Origin: Heliopora coerulea
Taxonomy: Eukaryota; Cnidaria; Anthozoa; Scleralcyonacea; Helioporidae
Reading direction: 5' to 3'
Length of the DNA stretch: 64,000 nucleotides
Assembly (NCBI GenBank): GCA_030142905.1
Contig: JASJOG010000002.1
Location: 4,443,501-4,507,500, forward strand
Part shown: positions 47,212 to 57,012 of the stretch, one piece after another
How the letters are laid out: the number at the start of each line of letters is the position of its first letter
How positions within the stretch are numbered: the first letter of the stretch is position 1
Notes under the pieces: generated by a model
Seen by the model: only the letters and a program-made list of their open reading frames with translations
What the model was told of the DNA's origin: nothing
Databases searched by the model: none
Translations under genes and position numbers: made by a program

Positions 47212-47508
47212 GAAAGAAACGTTCTGAAATAGGAGTAGCAACTAGACTAGGTTTTGTACGAAAAGGAGTCATTTGATAAAAAGTTAACCAACGAAATGCG
47301 AGAAACAAAAACAAACAAATCAACGACTAGGTAACGACAAGGAAGTCATTTGCTATTTTTAAACGACGATCGACGAACTGGCATTCGGTTAAGCCCCCCA
47401 GGGTCGCCAGGGGAATGGAAAAATGTATGTGGTAAAAGAAAGACAACAACAGGGGAAGCTGATGTTATTATTTGCCCATGCTAGAAATTAAGAAAAACTT
47501 TTGAAGGA

Positions 47509-47637
47509 TTAAATAAAAGAAAAACGTTCGTTGAGTCCATAGGGATGAGTGTTTCCTAGATTAAAAATAAGACGCCTTTCTTGTCCCTTGCGGTTATCGT
47601 TGCCCCCGGAGATGGATGAGATAGCAGAAACTTTCAT
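47509..47637 (-). pseudogene. Penelope GIY-YIG endonuclease C-terminus (left arm)
   Basis: Encodes 42 residues from MKVSAISSISGGNDNRKGQE to NEFSFI-like NERFSFI and a stop. The ending (R.EkrlIF.LGt..PyGlNerfsFi) is characteristic of GIY-YIG-bearing Penelope-like elements in cnidarians. Identical in content to 50609-50737 on the other strand. Confidence 0.65.
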
Positions 47638-47900
47638 GTCCGAAATAGAATGATTTGCGCTATTGAAATGTCGGGAGACAGGCTTGTCAACATCGTGGCG
47701 CAGTCGTTGTCTGGAGAGCGGACTTATATCGACAAGAGGCTCTTCGTCAACTCAACGACACCACCTTTTACAGCAGGTATGGATTTGGACCCTACCTTAT
47801 CCCACCAAAAATTCGTAAAAACGTCCATTAAAAATTTCATTCAAGCCGATGATTTACCTGCCTTATACACACCACTCCGAAAACTCCGGTTTTGCTTGTA

Positions 47901-49229
47901 CAGGGTGGGGCGCGGAAACTTCCTTATTTGAAATGTGTGTGGTTATGGTAACAACGGTCACGGGAGAGTGGGGGAGGGCTGGCTAGGAGGGGGTGGGTGG
48001 GAGGTTTGTTTTCACACGCGTGTCAATTGCAAACATGCTGTGGTAGAGGGAGGAGCGCGCTTTTGCCGTCGAGGCGTATTTCTCTAACGGCCACGCGGTC
48101 ATTGCGGTGCAACGCACCTTCCGACGTCACTTCAAAATTCCTTCTCGAGGCCGTGTTCCTGATCGTAAATCCATTTTATTGTGGGTGGATGCCTTCAAAG
48201 AAACGGGGAGTGTGTCCAAAAGAAGGAAAGGACCAACAAGGACCGTTACAACACCTGAGAATGTCGAACGGGTTCGCCAGTCTATGCTGCAGTCTACCGA
48301 GCGTTCCGCTCGTAAACATTCAGCTGCTCTTGGCATGTCAACACGTTCTCTTCGTCGAATTCTTCACGATCAACTCCATCTTCACCCATACAAAATGGTT
48401 ATGGTCCAACAACTGACGGAACGTGATTATGAAGCCCGACAAACATCATGTGAACAGCTGCTTGACACCTTACCCAACGGTACACTTATGTTCTTCTCGG
48501 ACGAAGCACATTTTCACCTTAGTGGCTGTGTTAACAAACAGAATATGCGATACTGGAGTGAAAGAAATCCCAGGGAACTTCATGAGAGGCCCCTTCATTC
48601 GGATCGTGTCACGGTATGGTGTGCAATGTCAAGAGTAGGGATCATCGGCCCTTATTTTTTTCAAGAAAACAATCATGCCGTAACCGTGACTTCAGACCGT
48701 TATTTGACAATGATCCAGGAGTTTTTTATGCCTGCTCTCGAAGATATGGACCTGGACAATGACAATGTGTGGTTTCAGCAAGATGGGGCCACTGCCCACA
48801 CCGCCAGGATTTCAATCGGATTCTTGCGAGAAGCCTTTCCCGGACGACTGATTTCCCTGAGAGGGGATGTAAACTGGCCTGCGCGCTCGCCTGATTTAGC
48901 CCCCTGTGATTATTTCCTATGGGGTTATCTCAAATCCCTGGTCTATAACAATCGTCCAAAAACCGTGTTAGACCTACAGAATGCCATCCGAACCGAAATA
49001 GCCAATATACCGCTCAACATGCTGGAAAGAGTAGACCAGAGCTTCCGAAATCGTCTGAATCAGTGTATTGACAATGGAGGTGGCCATTTAAGAGATATTG
49101 TCTTTAAAACTGTGTAAAAGTAAATTTCCAATTTTGTGTGACACGCATAAAATAAGAATAAAAAATTGTGAAGCGTGAACAGTTTTTTATTTCATTCTCA
49201 AATAAGGAAGTTCCCGCGCCCCACCCTGT
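47901..49229 (+). mobile_element. mariner-like transposon, nearly intact
   Basis: The left end CAGGGTGGGGCGCGGAAACT and the reverse complement of the right end (CAGGGTGGGGCGCGGGAACT) match across about 30 bp (to CTTCCTTATTTGA) with one mismatch. TA at 47899-47900 and 49230-49231 is the target duplication. The element is 1329 bp. It sits in the left arm of the inverted Penelope duplication; the right arm keeps the empty site (CTTGTAGTTGTCC in reverse complement), so the insertion is later than the duplication. Confidence 0.9.
48035..49117 (+). pseudogene. mariner/IS630-type transposase, one stop codon
   Basis: The frame from ATG 48035 gives MLW, a TAG at 48044-48046, then REERAFAVEAYFSNGHAVIA and an uninterrupted run to the stop at 49115. 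The total is about 360 codons, full length for the family. The N-terminal HTH is followed by the catalytic domain: FFSDEAHFHLSG (D1), VWFQQDGATAHTA (D2) and WPARSPDLAPCDYFLWGYLK (D3), with 36 residues between D2 and D3 by my count. All three Asp are present. The single early stop is the only defect seen. With its near-identical TIRs this suggests recent activity. Confidence 0.85.
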
Positions 49230-49320
49230 AGTTGTCCTACCGAGCTTATTTCAAGCTTTTTAAACAACGTCGTGTCTCCATTGGTTAAGAAGTTACCTTC
49301 TTATATCAAAGACACCAATC

Positions 49321-49735
49321 ATGCACTATAGATTTGCGATCAAATCTGCTGCACAGCACCTCACAAATTTATTTTCACCATGGATATCAAGTCTTTATAC
49401 ACCGTCGTATATTTTTAGCGATGATCCACTGATTTCCTTTCGGCGCAACAAAAGCATTCGTGATTTTTTGGTACACCACGCCCTTAAAAAAAATTCATCA
49501 TTACCGGCCGGCACTTTTTCTTACTGTCGAACCCGCTGTAACACATGTGCTTTTCTTAGTTAAACCACCGTCATTTTTGGATTCAAATCCAAATTTATTT
49601 GGCATAATTTCCCATGCACTTCGTCTAACATCGTTTACTGCATATCCTAAGGCAAATGCCATAAACTCTACATCCGCGAGACTGGCCGACGTCTCTCTGA
49701 CAGGTTTGCCGATCACCTTCGTTCCGTAAGAAAAT
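49321..49735 (+). pseudogene. Penelope-like RT remnant fused to GIY-YIG endonuclease fragment
   Basis: At 49377-49409 a frame reads TMDIKSLYTVV, the RT motif A region of Penelope-like elements. A deletion then jumps to DPLISFRRNKSIRDFLVHHA and CRTRCNTCAFLS, and in the next frame to SSNIVYCIS and LYIRETGRRLSDRFADHLRS, the GIY-YIG core (LYIGETGRRLsdR). Frameshifts and stops make it dead. Short inverted repeats (49232-49330 / 49745-49850) enclose it. Confidence 0.7.
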
Positions 49736-50015
49736 CTGTTGTGTATGATTGGTGTCTTTGATATAAGAAGGTAACTTCTTAACCAATGGAGATATGACGT
49801 TGTTTAAAAAGCTTGAAACAAGCTCGGTAGGACAACTACAAGCAAAAATATTAGCCTACCGGGATTATTAGGCTTATGAATTTTTGGCAGGCAATACATA
49901 ACCGGAGTTTTCGGAGTGGTGTGTATAAGAAGATCAGAGCCCAGCTAAGAATTCTAAAGTGTATCGCCATAATGAAATAGGCAAGTCAAAAAGTTTTATA
50001 ACATGTTTACTGACG

Positions 50016-50042
50016 TTTCGTTGCCGCGTGCAACATCTTCAG
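50016..50042 (-). ncRNA. Hammerhead-ribozyme-like core 3
   Basis: Minus strand: CTGAAGA, stem GTTGC/GCAAC with loop ACGCG, GAAA, CGTCAGT. This is one of the two best stem II structures among the six sites. Confidence 0.45.
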
Positions 50043-50199
50043 AGTGTAGGTTTACAGGGATGAGAAAAAAAACTATATATATGAATCTATAATTACATAT
50101 TGGAATAATTAGACGGCTAACCAATAGAAAACTAATTATTCCAATATGTAATTATACATTCATATATGTAGTTTTTTTTCTCATCCCTGTAAACCTACA

Positions 50200-50228
50200 C
50201 TGTGAAGATGTTGCATGCGGCAACGAAA
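50200..50228 (+). ncRNA. Hammerhead-like core 4, box I damaged
   Basis: Mirror of core 3, but box I reads CTGTGAAGA (two extra bases). Stem II GTTGC...GCAAC and GAAACGTC are intact. Probably inactive. Confidence 0.35.
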
Positions 50229-50608
50229 CGTCAGTAAACATGTTATAAAACTTTTTGACTTGCCTATTTCATTATGCCGATACACTTTAGAATTCTGAGC
50301 TGGGCTCTGATCTTTTTATTACGATTACGCTTTCCGCCCGGAAAATCAATAGCCAAGATGGTGTGTATAAGGTTGGAAGCAGAGGCAGGTAAATCATCGG
50401 CTTGAATGAAATTTTTAATGGACGTTTTTACGAATTTTTGGTGGGATAAGGTAGGGTCCAAATCCATACCTGCTGTAAAAGGTGGTGTCGTTGAGTTGAC
50501 GAAGAGCCTCTTGTCGATATAAGTCCGCTCTCCAGACAACGACTGCGCCACGATGTTGACAAGCCTGTCTCCCGACATTTCAATAGCGCAAATCATTCTA
50601 TTTCGGAC

Positions 50609-50737
50609 ATGAAAGTTTCTGCTATCTCATCCATCTCCGGGGGCAACGATAACCGCAAGGGACAAGAAAGGCGTCTTATTTTTAATCTAGGAAACACTCA
50701 TCCCTATGGACTCAACGAACGTTTTTCTTTTATTTAA
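50609..50737 (+). pseudogene. Penelope GIY-YIG endonuclease C-terminus (right arm)
   Basis: Plus-strand twin of 47509-47637: MKVSAISSISGGNDNRKGQE ... PYGLNERFSFI and stop, 42 codons. The upstream parts of the protein are absent, so it is a 5'-truncated remnant. Confidence 0.65.
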
Positions 50738-51034
50738 TCCTTCAAAAGTTTTTCTTAATTTCTAGCATGGGCAAATAATAACATCAGCTTCCCCTGTTGT
50801 TGTCTTTCTTTTACCACATACATTTTTCCATTCCCCTGGCGACCCTGGGGGGCTTAACCGAATGCCAGTTCGTCGATCGTCGTTTAAAAATAGCAAATGA
50901 CTTCCTTGTCGTTACCTAGTCGTTGATTTGTTTGTTTTTGTTTCTCGCATTTCGTTGGTTAACTTTTTATCAAATGACTCCTTTTCGTACAAAACCTAGT
51001 CTAGTTGCTACTCCTATTTCAGAACGTTTCTTTC

Positions 51035-51058
51035 CTGACGAAGGGCCTTTGGTCGAAA
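51035..51058 (+). ncRNA. Hammerhead-ribozyme-like core 5
   Basis: CTGACGA (51035-51041), stem II GGCC-TTT-GGTC with one G-U pair, GAAA (51055-51058), CGTTGATATT. The segment after it (TTGAGATCAGTTACGGCAGT) is shared with 47.15 kb and 21.74 kb. Confidence 0.4.
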
Positions 51059-51689
51059 CGTTGATATTTATTGAGATCAGTTACGGCAGTTATCAACCTT
51101 TTAACTTTTTATATTACGACCTGGGTTTGATCAATTTGTTTTACGACTACATCAAATTCAAAATTACATTATTAGACTTTCTTTCAAACTTTCTTACCAT
51201 CTTAAATTTAACGTAAGGAATATTGGCCCAAAGATCTGGAATTCTATTAATGAATCAATAAAATTATTGCCTTTATCAAACTTTTAAAAAAGGGTAACTT
51301 CGGCCATGGTTGATAAGTATTAACTCAGTTAACTGAATATTAAAGAATAAGCGTGCGTGGCTGGCGTGGGTGTTTGTTTTATTGAATTTATTTTAATATT
51401 ATTATTATTATCTAAGGAACAAATATCTAAATTACGGTTGCCTTGACGTTAGCCCGAATGGTTATTTGGACAACCTTTGTCGTCAATTACTTAAATAACA
51501 TGCTATAATAAGTATATAATAATGGGTAATTAAAAACAAATAATAAGTATTTCAAATAAACATGGTTTGGCGCTACTCTGGGTTGAAAAGTTTTGAACGC
51601 AGTTTACAAAACGACAGTTCTTGTCCTGACGTTTCCACATTGTGATCTAGTGAATTCATCTCGGACGATTATTCTGAGGATAAAGTCCC

Positions 51690-51800
51690 GATCTGTTCTC
51701 ACAGAACTGCTGATGACTTCATCCATTAACCCTTTCCCGGCGGTGTAAGACTTCTATTATTTTACTCTAGCCAATTCTAGAAAATTTTACTGGCCAACAA
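51690..51800 (-). repeat. Dispersed motif, extended unit
   Basis: The reverse complement contains GGCTAGAGTAAAATAATAGA, GGGAAAGGGTTAATGGATGA and CATCAGCAGTTCTGTGAGAA. This is a longer version of the repeat whose core is TAAAATCGTCTGGCGTTAGC. It suggests the family is a longer dispersed element. Confidence 0.5.
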
Positions 51801-52380
51801 GAGAGCTGCAGCAGTTAAAAAGTTATAACCATGTATCCGGCAAAAGATAACCGTCACTGCCATTCAATAGGGCGGTGCACTATCTATATGTTGAGCCACC
51901 AGGCATCGTCTTTGATGGTATCGCGAATTAATGGTAATAAATCTGGAATTTTTCCACGCAATCGCATGGTTGGTTTGGTACGCGTGCCTTGACCAAGCAG
52001 AATTTTCATTTTCGAGAAGAAAACCGCTTTTATGTTAATTGAAACGCGTTCCAAACTGAAGTTTTGTCTCGCCGGTGTACTACATTGCACAGAATAAAAT
52101 AAGTCACTTATTTTCTCTGTTTCTTTTGAATACAATTGTTGGCTTTTATAGAAATTTTCAAATTGTTTATAACCAGTTGCAACACTATGCACATTCACTG
52201 TTAATGAAAAATTTGATGACGGTTTTCATGATTGTTCCCTATATTCAAAGAATTATTAAACCAGTTAAAAGAGCCAAGGGTAGTTTAAACGTGGCAGTAG
52301 CCCAAAGCATTTGATGCTGGGGCATAGTTTTGCAATACCCAAAGATCGTATTGTGAAGGAACAGAGAGAAAAGAGACTTA

Positions 52381-52474
52381 TTTCATTCTATGCAATGGGT
52401 GTGATCAGGAGTAAATCAGCCAGACAATTTCATTCTATGCAATGGGTGTGATCAGGAGTACATCAGCCAGACAA
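52381..52474 (+). repeat. 47-bp tandem duplication
   Basis: TTTCATTCTATGCAATGGGT...CAGCCAGACAA occurs twice back to back (52381-52427, 52428-52474) with one difference (AAATC / ACATC). Confidence 0.85.
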
Positions 52475-52920
52475 AACGTCAGTTAACTGAAACGCGTTTA
52501 AATGAACATCAAAAGGTGGTTTTCTTCTCTGAAAAAAAAAACTCTGTCTAGCCGGATTACCAGTGCCAATCCAAACAGTAGATTCCGAGGGAAAATTCTA
52601 CTAACCACCACCTAATCCGGAGGCATGGCATATCAATTGTGCCTAGCACCGATGAAATCTTAACCCGGTTAAACGGGCTGGAATTTCAGCCGGGGCTGAA
52701 AATCTCCATGTAATCAGTCTCTAAAAAGCGTTAAAAAAACCCCCAAAAAATCGATAAGCAGATTTGGCTGTTTTTTTTCCATGCCTTTAATCTTACCTTT
52801 CCTAGAGCGACTTCTCCCATTGACGACCAAAATCTTGTGGTGTTAGCCGGAGAAAATAATATAACACTGGTCCCACCATGAAAAAGTCAGCTGAGATAGT
52901 TATAATGCATTCCTGGCAGG

Positions 52921-53000
52921 ACCTCTCCCATTGACGAGTAAAATCGTCTGGCGTTATCCAGAGTAAAATAATAGAAAACTGAACCCTCTGAGAAAGAGTT
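52921..53000 (+). repeat. Dispersed motif, well-preserved unit
   Basis: CATTGACGAGTAAAATCGTC then TGGCGTTATCCAGAGTAAAA and TAATAGAAAACTGAACCCTC. This is the best unit of the family in the window. A diverged one lies at about 52805-52870. Confidence 0.6.
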
Positions 53001-53596
53001 GAGTGCCATGAATATTTAGTTTAAGAGCTAGTACCTGGACTAGCAGTGGGAGATTTGAGTTATGCACTCGGCCTAATATGTTGCGTCATAGCGCGCAAAA
53101 ATTAAATGGAGACAAATCTGGCCTCCAAATATAAATTTGGCGGTTATTATGTAATGCACTTTTTTATTCTTGTCTTTAAACGTATTATTATTCATTCTAC
53201 ATCAATGATACACTGCGCTATCCTCCGTGAAGCTGTGGCCATACGCACTTGACTTTTCATTAATCTATACTGAAAATTCCGAGCACTGATCAGCTGGCTT
53301 AGTACGGTTGGACTAAATCCGTTTCCAGACGTACTTTACTTCTGAATGGTCTAAACTTGACATTACAAATAATGATTGGCCAGGAAATTGAATGAATATA
53401 GAATGTGAAAAACGAAGCAATGTTATCCGGAAATCTTTAATTCAATATTCACGACTAAGGAGAGAACATTGGATTTTCAAACTCATCGGTTTTCTTTTGT
53501 TTCTAGATTTTTACCGTAGTTACCCAATAAATGTTGAAGCAGCCCCTGTCTCGAGTAAGCTTAAGCAATAAATATTATCAACATGCGCTTACTTAC

Positions 53597-53725
53597 TGAA
53601 CCTCTTGTCAGACAATCTTTTCGTTTTGTGGCCGATTTGAACTCCATCCTTTCTTAACAACGTAACGTCGATACGGCAGCCATGTATGGACACATTCGAT
53701 GCAGAAATTATTCTTGTACTTGGAA
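53597..53725 (-). CDS. Exon of PKD-domain gene
   Basis: Minus strand, acceptor GTTACTATCCAG and donor TTCA|GTAAGTAAG, 129 bp. It encodes PSTRIISASNVSIHGCRIDV and RKDGVQIGHKTKRLSDKRF. Its first two bases complete the Val codon opened by the exon at 62413-63230 (phase 1), and it exits in phase 1 into 23688-23880. The beta-strand-like pattern fits a segment between or within divergent PKD/Ig-like repeats. The next intron is about 29.7 kb and holds the gypsy, RecQ/DUF6589, Tc1 and Penelope/mariner elements. Confidence 0.65.
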
Positions 53726-54033
53726 CTGGATAGTAACGAAAACAGATAATTTTATATAAGTAGAAGAGTATGAACACACTCGTCATTGATGATATATGCA
53801 GATAGAACAGGTTAGCTGAAATTTACTGTTAACGTTTTAGTAAATTTAGAATTCAGAGAGACTGTAAGACCATGAAAAATACGGAGCGGAGAAAAAAAGT
53901 TCTGCAGCAAAACTTGGAGTTTGAGTGAGTAGCTTACAGCGACAGATCTTTGAAGAAAAAAGCACACTTAAATGCATTTGCAAACATCTTAATCGAGGCA
54001 TTCTTAAACCTTTCTAGTAAGAGACATTCCGCC

Positions 54034-54122
54034 TTGACATATAAAATCATCTGGCGTTAGCCAAAGTAAAATTGTACAGTTTTAGCCAGAGTAAAATTAC
54101 CTGGCGTTAGCTGGGGTAAAAT
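54034..54122 (+). repeat. Dispersed motif, short tandem array
   Basis: TTGACATATAAAATCATCTG GCGTTAGCCAAAGTAAAATT, then two further GTTAGCCAGAGTAAAATT-type units. Tandem growth of the dispersed motif. Confidence 0.6.
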
Positions 54123-54355
54123 TAAAAAGTTGGGTACGAGCCAAAGGAAGGTAAAAGGCCCCTCCGATCAAAAGCCACTGTCAGTACAATTTTGTGTAAA
54201 AGAAATTGAAACTTTGTCTGGATGTATTAATCAAGTCATCAGCCTCCTCCAGATCTTGTAAAACCCTCGACTACCCCCCAGTACCCTCTCACATTTCTCA
54301 TGATTCTTTTACACTTTTATTGACCCCTGCGTATCTTAAAAATAACATTTCCTCC

Positions 54356-54745
54356 TTTTTCGGCTTAGAAAACATAAATTTTCAAACTTTCTTCGTGAAT
54401 TAGCATTTTAGGAGGTTCACTTTAGAAGACATCTAAAAAAACTCACAGTCTGTGCTTTATCGGATCTAAAACACTAGGCTATGACCTCGTGCTTTAAATC
54501 CCCATAAAGCCACTCCTGCTCGGATCTTTATATGTGATAAAGACACATGTGACTTTATGTGAAGAAGATGTTCGTTTTTTCAGATTACGAAAGATATATT
54601 TCTAAACTTTCTTTGCGAATTAGCGTATGAGGAGGTTCATTTCAGAAGACTTCTGGAAAACTTACAGTTCGTGCTTTATCGGATCTAAAATACTCGGCTA
54701 TCGCCTCGTGTTTTAAATCCCAATAAAGCACACCTGATCGGTTAT
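54356..54745 (+). repeat. Tandem pair of about 180-bp units, each with a 60-bp hairpin
   Basis: Two direct copies share TTTCAAACTTTCTTCGTGAA-like and TTAGGAGGTTCACTTTAGAA-like segments. Each contains a long near-palindrome (54452-54512; 54671-54731) that starts GTGCTTTATCGGATCTAAAA, is centred on GGCTATCGCC, and ends ATAAAGCAC-like. No coding. Confidence 0.65.
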
Positions 54746-54754
54746 TAAATATTA

Positions 54755-54917
54755 CATTTACATTTACATATACATATACAGATATACAAAGATATACATA
54801 TATCATATGACGTATCCACATAAACACATATATACATTTATACATATATAAATAAATACATATATACATATATACATATACATATACATATATGCATATA
54901 CATATATACATATACAT

Positions 54918-54948
<31 letters not shown>

Positions 54949-54950
54949 AT
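54755..54950. repeat. Microsatellite (TACATA)n/(TA)n
   Basis: Alternating TACATA, CATATA and TA repeats. It abuts the downstream end of the minus-strand Penelope element. Confidence 0.9.
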
Positions 54951-55040
54951 ATCTTCACGAGCCCGCTCAACATAAAGTTTAAACGTCATATAAACATCAT
55001 AAAAACTTTATTAAAAAAGAAGAAAAATTCACAACTTACG

Positions 55041-55065
55041 TTTCGGGGACCGGCCCCTTCTTCAG
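55041..55065 (-). ncRNA. Hammerhead-ribozyme-like core 6, just past the Penelope stop codon
   Basis: Minus strand: CTGAAGA, stem II GGGG...CCCC (AGGGGCCGGTCCCC), GAAA, CGTAAGTTGTG. It lies 66 bp after the stop of the endonuclease frame, where Penelope-like elements are known to carry hammerhead motifs. Confidence 0.5.
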
Positions 55066-55130
55066 CAGCTCACAGTTAAAGAATAGAGTCCTTATATATC
55101 TTATCGTTCTTCCTTAAATTTACATAAATT

Positions 55131-56594
55131 TCAAACTTCCATTACATTCAATCCCAGAGGAGTATAACATTTTAATTTTTCAATCCAAAAACCTTCCCTT
55201 GCTGTTGGATCCCTAACGTCGGTAACGTCAATTATTTTAACCGATAAATCTTTCATACCTATATGCTCATTATCAAAAAAATGTGCATACAGGTGTTCCC
55301 CACAAATTCCCCTTTGTCCCCTTTCATATCGTCTCAATGAGCTCTTATGGTTATTGAACCTTAGCCTAAATGGTGTTATTGTGCTCCCCACATATTGTTT
55401 GCTACATCTCTTGCATGTTATTAAATATACCACTCCTTGAGAGTCACAATCAAAGGAATGATTGATATGAAAAGACCGCTTCTCAACATTACCCATAAAG
55501 GTCGATCCAGTTTCAACAAATTTACAAACTTTACATCTGGCCTTTCCACAGCAAAACATTCCCTTGGACCCCTCCTCCATAGGCTGCATTTTAGCCCTCA
55601 CCAAAATGTCCTTCAAATTCTTCGCTCTCCTAAAGCTTAACCTCGGAGCAATCGGCAAAAGCTTTTTAAGTACAGGTACCGATTCAACCAAAATTTGCAA
55701 TTCTCGAAGAATATTATGCACTACCTGAAGTGCAGGATGAAAGTCAAAAGTCAAAACCAATCTATCAGACCTATCTGAATTTCTCTTTCCCGTCCCTTTA
55801 AGCAAGACTTCTCGATCAAGACCGTTCACTCTACCGATCTGCTTATCAACAAAACCCCTCTCATAACCCCTTTTCCACAAAAAACCTTTTAATTCTTTCT
55901 CCCTACTTTTGAAAACATCTTCTGAATCGCAAATTCTTTTCAATCTCAGCGCCTGACCATATGGAATAGCTTTTTTAACATGCTGAGGATGGCACGATTT
56001 AAAATTCAAGTACTGATGTGTATCCGTCGGTTTATGATACACATCAGTACTGAAAATTCCACCATTAAAATCAATCATAACATCTAAAAAAGATATTTTC
56101 CCATTACCAATCTCCCACGTAAATTTGATAGATTCATGACATGAATTCAAAGCCAACAAAAATTCATCCAACCTCTCCTTGCCATGAAGCCATATCATAA
56201 ATATATCATCCAAAAATCGCCACCATACCCACGGTCTATAACTACAAGTCTCCAAGAACGAATTTTCAAAATTCCCCATGAAAATATTCGCAAAAGCCGG
56301 GGCAAACTTTGTACCTATTGCCGTTCCCAATTTTTGCCTAAAAACTCTTCCATCAAATTCAAAATAATTATTTTCCAAAATAATCTTTGCCAAATTCAAG
56401 AGGTGCTCCGATGGAATCTCCACCTCACCATCATTAATTGCTTTTTTAAGTGCTTCCAAACCCTCACAATGAGGTATGTGTGGGTATAATCCCACAACAT
56501 CAATCGTACAAACAATAGCATTCCGAGGCGCACCACCCAACTCTTTTAATTTTAAGAGAAAATCATTCGTATCTTTAATTATCGAAGGAACCAA
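55131..56594 (-). CDS. Penelope-like reverse transcriptase with GIY-YIG endonuclease (N-terminus missing)
   Basis: 487 open codons with no stop. RT part: IVCTIDVVGLYPHIPHCEGL (motif A, first catalytic Asp), GTKFAPAFANIFMG, WWRFLDDIFMIW (catalytic DD pair), ISFLDVMI and YHKPTDTHQYLNFKSCHP. Endonuclease part: GMFCCGKARCKVCKFV (Cys-rich CCHH-like linker), VVYLITCKRCSKQYVGST (GIY-YIG core), LRFNNHKSS and REGFWIEKLKCYTPLGLNV at the C-terminus. The first listed codon is TTG, with no ATG upstream before the TA repeat, so the protein is truncated before RT motif 1. Such elements copy RNA into DNA and cut targets with GIY-YIG, often at AT-rich or repeat DNA. This is the best-preserved frame in the window. 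Confidence 0.85.
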   Translation of the reverse strand: MVPSIIKDTNDFLLKLKELGGAPRNAIVCTIDVVGLYPHIPHCEGLEALKKAINDGEVEIPSEHLLNLAKIILENNYFEFDGRVFRQKLGTAIGTKFAPAFANIFMGNFENSFLETCSYRPWVWWRFLDDIFMIWLHGKERLDEFLLALNSCHESIKFTWEIGNGKISFLDVMIDFNGGIFSTDVYHKPTDTHQYLNFKSCHPQHVKKAIPYGQALRLKRICDSEDVFKSREKELKGFLWKRGYERGFVDKQIGRVNGLDREVLLKGTGKRNSDRSDRLVLTFDFHPALQVVHNILRELQILVESVPVLKKLLPIAPRLSFRRAKNLKDILVRAKMQPMEEGSKGMFCCGKARCKVCKFVETGSTFMGNVEKRSFHINHSFDCDSQGVVYLITCKRCSKQYVGSTITPFRLRFNNHKSSLRRYERGQRGICGEHLYAHFFDNEHIGMKDLSVKIIDVTDVRDPTAREGFWIEKLKCYTPLGLNVMEV

Positions 56595-56597
<3 letters not shown>

Positions 56598-56656
<59 letters not shown>

Positions 56657-56658
56657 CG
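56598..56658. repeat. (TA)n microsatellite
   Basis: About 60 bp of TA repeats with one AAATTA interruption, at the truncated 5' side of the Penelope frame. Confidence 0.95.
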
Positions 56659-56721
56659 TGAACGTTTTGGTTTACGAAATACAAAGAGGACTCAATATCG
56701 CACAGATAGAGCAAATAGAAT

Positions 56722-56869
56722 TATATCGCTTACCTCAAAAAGTCACTACAGTCTGTTTCATCTCGAGCAAGAATCTTCAGGTGACTTCAGGTGAAAGAAT
56801 CTTCAGTCACCTGAAGATTCTTTCTCAAGATGAAACAGGCTGTAGTGACTTTTTGAGGTAAGCGATATA
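56722..56869. repeat. Long imperfect palindrome
   Basis: Outer arms TATATCGCTTACCTCAAAAA and TTTTTGAGGTAAGCGATATA are exact complements, and the arms continue inward to AAGAATCTTCAGGTGA. The same unit recurs once more at 56988-57082. Confidence 0.85.
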
Positions 56870-57012
56870 ATTTTATATATATATGTGTATATACATGTAT
56901 ATACATATGTATAAAGATATATACGTGAACGTTTAGGTTTACGAAATGCAAAGAGGGCTCAATAACGCAAAGAAAGAGCAAATGGGATTATATCGCTTAC
57001 CTCAAAAAGTCA

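Larger units (their letters stand above)
49925..50365. repeat. Palindromic block inside the right arm
   Basis: Two arms (about 49930-50113 and 50133-50310) are near-exact reverse complements around ACGGCTAACCAATAGAAAA. Each arm carries a hammerhead-like core. The outer edges read AGAATTCTAAAGTGTATCG and CGATACACTTTAGAATTCT. Confidence 0.75.
47066..51120. mobile_element. Large inverted duplication of Penelope-like sequence
   Basis: The left arm (47066-47900, plus 49232-49330) is the reverse complement of the right arm (49745-49925 and 50365-51120), almost base for base. Both arms carry the same 42-codon GIY-YIG C-terminus and the same hammerhead-like core. Two later insertions break the symmetry: a mariner (47901-49229) in the left arm, and a 440-bp palindromic block (about 49925-50365) in the right arm. 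The centre is a plus-strand Penelope endonuclease fragment (49321-49735). Confidence 0.7.
51121..53596. other. Intron; scattered short repeats, no gene
   Basis: Holds dispersed-motif units and a 47-bp tandem duplication (listed separately). No protein family recognised. Confidence 0.35.
55010..56594 (-). mobile_element. Penelope-like retroelement, 5'-truncated at a TA microsatellite
   Basis: Consists of a long open RT + GIY-YIG frame (55131-56594) and a 3' region with a hammerhead-like core (55041-55065). At its upstream side the frame runs straight into (TA)n at 56598-56658, so the N-terminal RT part was never there or was lost. Confidence 0.8.
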
